Below are positions 1 through 5,514 of a DNA stretch of 7,599 bases, in pieces; the stretch's first letter is position 1, and every line of letters starts with the position of its first letter. The notes beneath the pieces were generated by a model that searched no databases, was not told where the DNA came from, and worked only from the letters and a program-made list of their open reading frames with translations. Origin of the DNA: CAZKGE01 sp964541695 (GTDB lineage: Bacteria > Bacillota > Clostridia > Christensenellales > CAG-138); the NCBI GenBank assembly GCA_964541695.1, contig CAZIRB010000103.1:1-7599 (forward strand). Reading direction: 5' to 3'. Position numbers and translations under genes: made by a program.

Positions 1-1598
1 TCGGCGATGCCGGCGGCGGCGAACGCGGCGGACGCCACGGGCGGCGTCATGGTGGCCATGGCGGCGAAGAACAGGATGAACATGTGCGCGGCCATGGCGG
101 GGATGCCGAGGCTCTGCAGCACCGGCCCGGCCACGACGGCGGTGAGCAGGTACGCGGGCGTGATGTTCATGGCAAGGCCCAGTATCAGCGCGAGCAGCAT
201 GGTCATGATCAGCGTGATGATCATGGACTGGCCGGAAAGCGCGATCAAAAAGCTGCTGAACTTGGTGCCGATGCCGGTCAGGTTGATGATGCCGATCATG
301 ATGCCCGACGCGGCCATCGTCGCAATCACGAGTATGCCGCCCGTCGCGCCCTCCATTAAGGACTTCAGGATTTTGTCAAAGTTCATGCGCGTGTCCTTGC
401 GCAAAAAGCTGACCGCCAGTATGATCAGCGCCGTTTCAAACCCGACGCGCGAGGGGCTCTTGCCCATCATCAGGCGGACGACCAGGAAGATCAGGGGGAT
501 AAAGAATATGCTGCCCTTGATCAGCGTCTTGCCCAGCGGCGGGATCTGGTCCCGCGGCAGGCCCTGCATGCCCAGCTTTCCGGCCCGGTAATCGATCGCA
601 AAGTACAGCGCGGCGTAGTACAGCACGGCCGGCAGCGCCGCGGCGGCCGCGACCTTGATATAGGGTACGCCGATGACCTCCGCCATGATGAACGCGACCG
701 AGCCCATCACCGGCGGCATGATCGTCCCGCCCGTGGAGGCGGTGCATTCGACCGCCGCGGCGAAGTCCTTGGGGTAGCCGATCTTCTTCATCATGGGGAT
801 CGTAATCACGCCCATGCTGGAGACGTTCGCCACGGGGCTGCCGTTGATCATTCCGAACAATCCCGACGCGATGACGGCCACCTTGGCCAGGCCCCCGCGC
901 GTAAAGCCCGCCACGGCCGAGGCAAAGTCAAACAGGAAGTCGCCGGCGCCGGAGTTGGTCAGAAACGCCCCGAATATGATGAACATGATGATGTACGTCG
1001 AGGCGATGCCCAGCGCGGAGCCGAATATGCCGTCGGTGGTCAAAAACAGCTCGTCGACGATCGCCTTGACCGAAAACCCGCTGTGGCCGAACATGCCGGG
1101 GATATACTGCCCGAGCAGCGCGTACAGGATCGACAGGATGGAGAGGATGGACAGCCACGGCCCGATGACGCGCCGCACGCCCTCGAGCAGCAGCACGATC
1201 GTCACAATGCCGAAGAACAGGTCCGGTCCCGTGACGGCGTCCGCGAACGGGTACCGGGTCACCAGGCGGTTCAGGTTAAAGGCGATGTACACGGCGACCG
1301 CGGCGGAGAGCCCGACGAGGACCCAGTCGTACCACGGGACGCGCGTTTTTGTGTTTGTGCCGGGCATCGTGTAGAACAAAAATACCAGCCCGTAGAATAT
1401 GCCGAGGCTGATGCCGCGGTGCAATATGGGCTCGGGGTAGCCGAATACGGCCCACATGTTGTAGAGCGTGGTCAAAATGGCGACCCACTTGACCACCAGG
1501 GCGAGGTTTTTCGGGAGCTTGCGCTTCTCGCCGTCGCCCATGACGTACCGGGAAAACCAGGACTTCTTGTCCGACTCGTTTTTATGGGCTATTTCCAT
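1..1598 (-). CDS. TRAP transporter fused permease (DctQM type, TAXI family), 3' end outside window
   Basis: This is the integral-membrane subunit of a tripartite ATP-independent periplasmic-type transporter, which uses an ion gradient to import organic acids delivered by an extracytoplasmic binding protein. The 532 visible codons start MEIAHKNESDKK. A short DctQ-like helical part runs to about residue 115 and a DctM-like part follows. The family signature is clear at residues 252-305: NGSPVANVSS, then ITIPMMKK, then ASTGGTIMPPVMGS and AFIMAE. Many hydrophobic segments alternate with short loops. The frame is open to the left edge, ending in FAAAGIA; fused permeases usually have 600-700 residues, so roughly 100 or more are missing. 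The start has a strong site, AAAGGAG, seven bases upstream. It is the last visible gene of the ubiD cluster, 78 bp after the zinc-ribbon gene. Fused permeases normally pair with TAXI binding proteins; none is in view. Substrate is unknown; an aromatic or dicarboxylic acid is inferred from context. Confidence 0.93.
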   Translation of the reverse strand, partial: MEIAHKNESDKKSWFSRYVMGDGEKRKLPKNLALVVKWVAILTTLYNMWAVFGYPEPILHRGISLGIFYGLVFLFYTMPGTNTKTRVPWYDWVLVGLSAAVAVYIAFNLNRLVTRYPFADAVTGPDLFFGIVTIVLLLEGVRRVIGPWLSILSILSILYALLGQYIPGMFGHSGFSVKAIVDELFLTTDGIFGSALGIASTYIIMFIIFGAFLTNSGAGDFLFDFASAVAGFTRGGLAKVAVIASGLFGMINGSPVANVSSMGVITIPMMKKIGYPKDFAAAVECTASTGGTIMPPVMGSVAFIMAEVIGVPYIKVAAAAALPAVLYYAALYFAIDYRAGKLGMQGLPRDQIPPLGKTLIKGSIFFIPLIFLVVRLMMGKSPSRVGFETALIILAVSFLRKDTRMNFDKILKSLMEGATGGILVIATMAASGIMIGIINLTGIGTKFSSFLIALSGQSMIITLIMTMLLALILGLAMNITPAYLLTAVVAGPVLQSLGIPAMAAHMFILFFAAMATMTPPVASAAFAAAGIA

Positions 1599-1629
1599 TG
1601 GCGTTCTCCTTTTTTTGTAAAGGATAGGC

Positions 1630-1650
1630 TCGCCGGCAGCCGGCCGGCGA
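1630..1650 (-). repeat. Intercistronic GC hairpin before the TRAP permease gene
   Basis: A perfect 8-bp inverted repeat, TCGCCGGC and GCCGGCGA, with a 5-base loop lies between the zinc-ribbon stop codon and the permease ribosome binding site. No T run follows on the minus strand, so it is unlikely to be a simple intrinsic terminator. It may stabilise the upstream mRNA end or lower permease expression relative to ubiD. A shorter palindrome, GCCTAAGGC (1668-1676), abuts the preceding stop codon. Confidence 0.5.
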
Positions 1651-1676
1651 AATGCGCGGGCAAGGACGCCTAAGGC

Positions 1677-1826
1677 TTACTCGACGATCTCCTTGGCCTC
1701 CTCGTCCGTGAACCGGTGCTGGCAGAAGGGACACATCATCTTGCGGCCCTTGTGCCGGAAATCGATGACGGCGGCGTAGAACTTTTTGCCGCATTTCGGG
1801 CAGACAACCCAGAAGATTTTAGACAT
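1677..1826 (-). CDS. 49-residue zinc-ribbon protein, candidate UbiD accessory subunit
   Basis: This is a complete small gene of 49 codons plus TAA. It begins MSKIFWVVCPKCGKKF and ends EEAKEIVE. Two cysteine pairs, C9-x2-C12 and C32-x2-C35, are 19 residues apart, the layout of a single zinc ribbon, and the chain between them is rich in Lys and Arg. There is no signal peptide or membrane segment, so it should be cytoplasmic. The start is fixed by GGGAGGAG five bases upstream, and it sits 41 bp after the ubiD stop codon. Known hydroxyarylic acid decarboxylases (the VdcBCD and ShdBCD type) pair a UbiD-like C subunit with a small cysteine-rich D subunit, and position suggests the same role here. 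It is shorter than those D subunits (about 75 residues) and I cannot claim homology. It could instead be an unrelated nucleic-acid or metal-binding ribbon. That the gene is real is well supported; the function is inferred. Confidence 0.82.
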   Translation of the reverse strand: MSKIFWVVCPKCGKKFYAAVIDFRHKGRKMMCPFCQHRFTDEEAKEIVE

Positions 1827-1867
1827 AACGACTCCTCCCTGCTCTGATTTGGATTGCTCGGACCGCT

Positions 1868-3262
1868 CTACTTGATATAGTCGTCAAGGTTGATGCGGTC
1901 CATCACGCCCTGGGGCACATCGATCTTCTCCGCAAACGGCGTGCCGAACGGCTTTGTCGCGTCGATGATCATCTTCGCGCCGACGCCCTCGATCACGCCC
2001 GACGGGTCGAGCAGGCCGTTGCGCATGTTCGTCAGGATCGTGACGTCGCGGTCCGCCTGCACCCGGGTTGCGATCGACCAGAGGACCTGCTTTTCATCGA
2101 ACGGGTCGATGTCGTCGTCGACCACGACGATATGCTTGACGATGTCGTGGTGCGGGATCACCGCGATGCCCGCGCCCTTGGCTTCCCCGGCAAACCGCTG
2201 CTTGACGGACACGTAGGCGTGGAAGCGACAGGTGCCGGTCGCCGGCAGGTGGACGGCCTGCACGCCGGGCACGGTGCGCTTCAATTCCTCGTAGAGGCAG
2301 GCTTCCTTGGCGATGCCGCCCAGGTTCCAGGTGTCCGGATGGCCGCACAGGATGTTGAGCCAGATGGGATTCTTGCGATAGGTGATGGCCGTGATGCGCA
2401 CGACGGGCGACCAGCGCTGCGGGCCGTAATAGCCGGTGAACTCGCCGAACGGGCCTTCCGGCTCGCGGAGGTTCGGCAGGATCTCGCCCTCGATGATCAC
2501 CTCCGCGTCGGCGGGGACCATCAGCTTCTCCCCGAAGGTTTCGGACGGCACCATCCGCAGCGGCTCCTGCAGCAGGCCGCCGATCACCTCGAGCTCGTCG
2601 GTTTTCATCGGCAGGATGCACTCCGACCCCAGGAAGAACGCAGGATGATGCCCCATCACGTGCGCGATGGGCAGCGGCTCGCCGCGCTCCTGCGCGCGCA
2701 TGAAATAGTTCCACAGGTGCCGCGGGCTCATCCAGATGCGCGACTCGTTCTTGCCGGCGATGATCATGCGGTGGTGCGAGGAGTTGTACACGCCCGTGTC
2801 GGGGTCGACGGCGATCACGGCGTCCGGCAGGTACGGCATGCCGTCCATCTCGTGGTGCGTCAATACCGGCAGCTTATACAGGTCCACGTCGGCGCCGGTC
2901 AGCACGACCTCCTTGCACGGCGCCTCCGACCGGTCCACGACGACGGGCTTGATCAGGTCGCCGGACCTGTGCGCGTACCTTAGGCTGGTCTCCGCGCGCC
3001 ACTTGTCCTTGGGCAGGTCCAGCGCCAGCGCGCAGCTCTGCCGCGTGGCGAACACGTTCGTGACCACGTTAAACCCGCTGGGTTCGCCGTAAAGGTTCTT
3101 CACGTTCTCAAAGAGTAGTATGGGCCACCGGTTTTCATCCTCGAGCTTCTGCTGAATGGCTGTGATTTCAAACTTCGGGTCCACTTCTTTTCGAATGGTG
3201 ATGAGTTCCTCGGGCATCTCCTTCTGCACTTTTTCCAAAAAACTTCTTAGATCCTTGGCCAT
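1868..3262 (-). CDS. UbiD-family prenylated-FMN-dependent decarboxylase
   Basis: A complete 464-residue UbiD-family enzyme, cytoplasmic, catalysing reversible non-oxidative decarboxylation of an aromatic or alpha,beta-unsaturated acid with prenylated FMN. Key residues are in place. Asn160 and Arg165 (in YNSSHHR), His182 and probably Glu225 match the metal- and cofactor-binding set of fungal Fdc1 (N168, R173, H191, E233). Glu269 and Glu274, within EGPFGEF, match its catalytic pair E277 and E282, so the E-R-E triad is intact. The GHP at 307-309, the PATGTCRFHAYVS stretch and VVVDDDIDPFD are also family features. Length is close to clostridial hydroxyarylic acid decarboxylase C subunits and shorter than E. 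coli UbiD (about 497). The start has AAGGAGG seven bases upstream. No ubiX lies in the window, so the cofactor must come from elsewhere. Co-occurrence with a TRAP permease and an Lrp-type regulator points to catabolism rather than ubiquinone synthesis. Substrate cannot be told from sequence. Confidence 0.95.
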   Translation of the reverse strand: MAKDLRSFLEKVQKEMPEELITIRKEVDPKFEITAIQQKLEDENRWPILLFENVKNLYGEPSGFNVVTNVFATRQSCALALDLPKDKWRAETSLRYAHRSGDLIKPVVVDRSEAPCKEVVLTGADVDLYKLPVLTHHEMDGMPYLPDAVIAVDPDTGVYNSSHHRMIIAGKNESRIWMSPRHLWNYFMRAQERGEPLPIAHVMGHHPAFFLGSECILPMKTDELEVIGGLLQEPLRMVPSETFGEKLMVPADAEVIIEGEILPNLREPEGPFGEFTGYYGPQRWSPVVRITAITYRKNPIWLNILCGHPDTWNLGGIAKEACLYEELKRTVPGVQAVHLPATGTCRFHAYVSVKQRFAGEAKGAGIAVIPHHDIVKHIVVVDDDIDPFDEKQVLWSIATRVQADRDVTILTNMRNGLLDPSGVIEGVGAKMIIDATKPFGTPFAEKIDVPQGVMDRINLDDYIK

Positions 3263-3340
3263 GGGACGTCCTCCTTATTGAGAATTTGCCGCCAGTTTTA
3301 TTGATGTGGGTGAGACTGAAGATATGACAGGAAAAAATTC

Positions 3341-3392
3341 ACCTCCCGGCCGAATATTTCCTTTATAGAAACATTCTAGAGCATCGGGAGGT
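3341..3392 (-). terminator. Long hairpin plus T run between lrp and ubiD: terminator or attenuator
   Basis: Read on the minus strand, an 8-bp outer stem (ACCTCCCG with CGGGAGGT) encloses a 9-bp inner stem (GAATGTTTC with GAAATATTC, one G-U pair) that has a 7-base loop. GAATTTTTTCC follows directly (3340 down to 3330). This is the shape of an intrinsic terminator, although the internal loop of 8 and 3 bases makes it imperfect. It lies 93 bases after the lrp stop and 78 bases before the ubiD start. It could end lrp transcripts, or act as a conditional attenuator of ubiD. Two further T runs (3431-3437 and 3393-3399 as A runs on the plus strand) lie upstream in the same gap without convincing stems. 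Confidence 0.5.
3366..3378. promoter_or_regulatory. Inverted repeat TAGAA-N3-TTCTA, possible Lrp-type operator
   Basis: A 13-bp palindrome with two perfect 5-bp half-sites lies in the lrp-ubiD gap. Half-sites resembling YAG and CTR are typical of Lrp/AsnC operators, but the E. coli Lrp consensus is 15 bp, so spacing is shorter here. It overlaps the inner stem of the long hairpin and a TAGAAT that could serve as a weak -10 box with no good -35. Being beside an Lrp-type gene makes it a reasonable operator candidate, no more. Confidence 0.3.
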
Positions 3393-3484
3393 AAAAAAAC
3401 ATTTACATCGGACGGACTTTCGCCGCCCTGAAAAAAATTACCGAACAATGTAAGGGAAAAATACGAAATTAGCGCTCACCGGCG

Positions 3485-3949
3485 TTAAACGCTGATCTTT
3501 ACGCCTCCGGTTTTCGGCTTAAAGCTGCGCAGCAGCACATAGCTGTTAACCGAATTGATGCCCGGCAGCGAATAAACGGACTGCACGAGGAACGTCTGCA
3601 GATGCTGGTTGTCGCGCAGCGCGGCGTGCGCGTGCAGCGTGCTGGGGCCGGTCATCTGGTTGACGCTGAGCACGTGCGGATTCTCGGCCAGGGCCTTGGC
3701 GACCTCCTGCAGCTTATACGGATGGACGTCGATCTCAAAAAACACGGACAGGTTCAGGCCGACCTTCGTGGGGTTAATGATGATGCTGAAGCGGTCGATC
3801 ACGCCGCTCTCGACCAGCCTGTTTACGCGGTCCCGCACCGAGACGCGCGAGAGGTTCAGGATGCGCCCGATCTCCGCGAACGTCTGCCGGCCGTCCTTGG
3901 TCAGAATGTCGAGGATTTTGTTGTCGATGGCGTCGAGATTGAATTCCAT
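3485..3949 (-). CDS. Lrp/AsnC-family transcriptional regulator
   Basis: A 154-residue protein of normal length for the family, cytoplasmic and DNA binding, expected to form dimers and octamers. The AsnC-type winged helix-turn-helix spans about residues 5-60: LDAIDNKILDIL, then FAEIGRILNLSRVSVRDRVNRL as the helix-turn-helix, then ESGVIDRFSIIINP. The RAM effector domain follows at about 66-142. In the usual turn motif (T-G-x-x-D) the Asp is absent: here it reads MTGPSTLHAHAAL, so effector recognition may differ from amino-acid-sensing relatives. The start has an AGGGGGA site seven bases upstream, weaker than those of the downstream genes. The gene lies 222 bp ahead of ubiD on the same strand and is the natural candidate for controlling ubiD, the zinc ribbon and the TRAP permease, as well as itself. 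The target and effector are inferred from position only. Confidence 0.93.
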   Translation of the reverse strand: MEFNLDAIDNKILDILTKDGRQTFAEIGRILNLSRVSVRDRVNRLVESGVIDRFSIIINPTKVGLNLSVFFEIDVHPYKLQEVAKALAENPHVLSVNQMTGPSTLHAHAALRDNQHLQTFLVQSVYSLPGINSVNSYVLLRSFKPKTGGVKISV

Positions 3950-4081
3950 TTCCGATTCCCCCTAAAAACCAAAGGTCGCGCGGTGCGACGCCGCGGGGAT
4001 TCCGAGTAGATTTGCCGATGCGGACGATGCGCTTGTCCCGCCGGGCGCGCCCGCGCCGCCGGCGCGCGGGAATCTCCTTTA
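3950..4081 (-). other. Structured 5' leader of the lrp gene
   Basis: Between the likely transcription start (about 4075) and the lrp start codon is a leader of about 125 bases. Positions 4036-4071 can fold almost completely as a three-way junction: outer stem TCCCGC with GCGGGA, and two inner hairpins at 4042-4053 (CGGGCGCGCCCG) and 4054-4064. The transcript would start with AAAGGAG just before this fold, a Shine-Dalgarno-like sequence with no start codon after it. No open reading frame, RNA gene or known riboswitch is recognised here. Confidence 0.45.
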
Positions 4082-4110
4082 ATTGTACGATGGATCCGGC
4101 CGAATGTCCA
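4082..4110 (-). promoter_or_regulatory. Sigma-70-type promoter for lrp
   Basis: On the minus strand the -35 box TGGACA (4105-4110) and the -10 box TACAAT (4082-4087) are separated by exactly 17 bp; each matches the consensus at five of six bases. It points towards the Lrp-type gene and predicts a start near 4075. It is the best promoter on this strand between the aldo-keto reductase and ubiD genes. Confidence 0.7.
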
Positions 4111-4124
4111 GACCGGGAGCGGCC

Positions 4125-4293
4125 TTGGGGCCTATGCCGCGGATAGCGGCAAAAAGCGGGGGAAGCGCGCGGGGGTGTTTGGGGGGCTGCGAGCGGGACG
4201 GCGCGGGGACGGAACGTTTTGGGGGTCTAGGTCCGCGGATGGCGGCAAAAGCGAGAGGAGCGCGCGGGGGTGTTTGGGGGGCTGCGAGCCGGG
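4125..4293. repeat. G-rich tandem duplication downstream of the aldo-keto reductase gene
   Basis: Two similar units of about 73-76 bp lie about 95 bp apart, at 4125-4197 and 4218-4293. The core of each runs from CCGCGGAT through GGCGGC-like and A-rich bases to a 29-bp stretch that is identical in both copies (it ends GGGGGGCTGCGAG at 4193 and 4288). Each copy has G runs of five and six separated by TGTTT, with further G runs nearby, so the plus strand could form G-quadruplexes. Read on the minus strand, as transcript, the same region is C-rich and G-poor. I see no gene here: frames open across it extend from antisense frames of the neighbouring gene. It lies outside both the reductase coding region and the lrp promoter. 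Confidence 0.75.
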
Positions 4294-4340
4294 CCGAATC
4301 GCGACGGTGCGGCCGCGACCCGCAGCGCGGACCGGGGCCG

Positions 4341-5456
4341 CTACGCCCGCTTCTCCCGCAGCACGGCCAGCTCGCGCATCAGGCTCGGGATGTCGATGTT
4401 CTGCGGACAGTGCTCGGCGCAGACCCCGCAGGCAATGCAGTCCGCGGGCTTCCCTTCGGACGCCACATCGTCCAGGTCGTCGAGCGCCCAGACGCCGTCG
4501 GTCTTGTAGCGGTTGTAGACCGCAAGAAACTCCGGTATGTTGATATTTGCGGGGCAGCCGTCGACGCAGTAGCGGCACGCGGTGCACGGGACGGACACCT
4601 CCTTGCGGAAGATTTCGCACGCCTCCATCAAAAGCGCTTCCTCCGCGTCGGTGAGCGCGCGCTCGTCCGCAAACGTGGCCACGTTGTCGCGGATCTGCTC
4701 CATCGCGGACATGCCGCTCAAGATCACGCGCACCTCGGGCAGCCTTTTCACCCAGCGCAGCGCCCAGGACGCGACGCTCCAGTCCGGATGCGCGTCCCGC
4801 AGCGGCTTTTCCGCCGCGGGGGACAGCGCGGCCAGCCGCCCGCCGCGGACCGGCTCCATCGCCATGACGGGGATGCCGCGTTTTGTAAGCGCCTCGTACT
4901 CCAGCTTCGCCGTTCCGTACCGCCAGTCGAAACAGTTGAGCTGGATCTGCCCAAAATCCCACGCGTGGTGGTCGGCGAACGTCTCGAGCGTCTCCACGCT
5001 CGCGTGGGACGAGAAGCCGAGGTGCCGGATGCGGCCCGCGCGCTTCTGCTCGAGGAAATACTCGATGCAGCCGCTGTCGAAATACTGCCGGCACGTGTGG
5101 TCGAACACGGCGTGGATTAAGTAGAAGTCGATGCGGTCGGTTTTAAGCCGCGCAAGCTGCTTTTCAAACACCGCTTTGTAGTCCGCGTCGGCCAGTATGA
5201 AGAACTTGGTCGCGAGGTGATAGCTGCCGCGCGGATACCGGCTCAGCGCCTCGCCTAAAAACGGCTCCGACTCGCCGTTGTGATAGGTATAGGCGGTGTC
5301 GAAATAGTTGATGCCGCTTGCGATCGCGTAGTCGACGATTTCCTGTGCCCGCGCGTAGTCGATCGGCGCGCCGTGGCGGCCGCCCTGCTCCGGCAGCCGC
5401 ATGTTGCCCATCCCGAGCCGGGACAGCGGGGCCTGCCCGAATGTTTGATAAATCAT
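4341..5456 (-). CDS. Aldo-keto reductase with C-terminal two-cluster ferredoxin domain
   Basis: A 371-residue fusion. Residues 1 to about 275 form the TIM-barrel aldo-keto reductase. The catalytic tetrad is visible as Asp53 (YFDTAYTY), Tyr58, Lys84 (ATKF) and His115 (FYLIH), and GFSSH and ILSGMS are late-barrel features. Residues 287 to about 355 hold two 4Fe-4S motifs: C291-x2-C294-x2-C297-x3-C301-P and C340-x2-C343-x2-C346-x3-C350-P. This domain order is a known anaerobe family, cytoplasmic and of usual length. It suggests electrons are exchanged with a ferredoxin-like chain rather than NAD(P)H alone; the substrate is unknown. The start has AAGGGGGA seven bases upstream. It follows the NapH-like membrane protein gene after 58 bp, so the two are probably co-transcribed. 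No intrinsic terminator follows the stop codon; the C-rich transcript beyond could suit Rho-dependent ending. Confidence 0.95.
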   Translation of the reverse strand: MIYQTFGQAPLSRLGMGNMRLPEQGGRHGAPIDYARAQEIVDYAIASGINYFDTAYTYHNGESEPFLGEALSRYPRGSYHLATKFFILADADYKAVFEKQLARLKTDRIDFYLIHAVFDHTCRQYFDSGCIEYFLEQKRAGRIRHLGFSSHASVETLETFADHHAWDFGQIQLNCFDWRYGTAKLEYEALTKRGIPVMAMEPVRGGRLAALSPAAEKPLRDAHPDWSVASWALRWVKRLPEVRVILSGMSAMEQIRDNVATFADERALTDAEEALLMEACEIFRKEVSVPCTACRYCVDGCPANINIPEFLAVYNRYKTDGVWALDDLDDVASEGKPADCIACGVCAEHCPQNIDIPSLMRELAVLREKRA

Positions 5457-5474
5457 TGAATTTCCCCCTTATCG

Positions 5475-5499
5475 ACGCTGCCGCGCCGGCGGTCAGCGT
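5475..5499 (-). repeat. Hairpin in the gap between the NapH-like and reductase genes
   Basis: A 6-bp inverted repeat, ACGCTG and CAGCGT, encloses a further CCG and CGG pairing. It ends just before the reductase ribosome binding site. No T run follows, so it is more likely to affect translation or mRNA stability than to end transcription. Confidence 0.35.
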
Positions 5500-5514
5500 T
5501 TGCGTGCATTGCGG

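Noticed and set aside
7..1374. Plus-strand Met/Ala-rich open frames near the left edge
   Set aside because: They are antisense to the TRAP permease; the minus-strand frame is open throughout and carries the family signatures.
2132..2983. Long open frame of 283 codons on the plus strand
   Set aside because: It lies wholly antisense to the intact UbiD gene, has no ribosome binding site and has the Arg/Asp/His-rich composition of a GC-rich shadow frame.
3300..3350. Possible leader peptide ahead of ubiD starting with CTG after GGGAGGTG
   Set aside because: It would need a rare start codon 11 bases from the site and encode only about ten residues with no telling composition.
4125..4293. CRISPR array or insertion-sequence end
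   Set aside because: Only two imperfect copies are present, with no transposase, terminal inverted repeats, target duplication or regular spacers.
4132..5094. Open frame of 320 codons on the minus strand through the repeat
   Set aside because: It is an out-of-frame reading of the reductase gene that continues into the repeat, with no start signal and low-complexity Pro/Arg content.
4083..5120. Open frame of 345 codons on the plus strand across the G-rich repeat and the reductase gene
   Set aside because: It runs through non-coding repeat and then antisense to a gene with intact catalytic and cluster motifs; no domain is recognisable.
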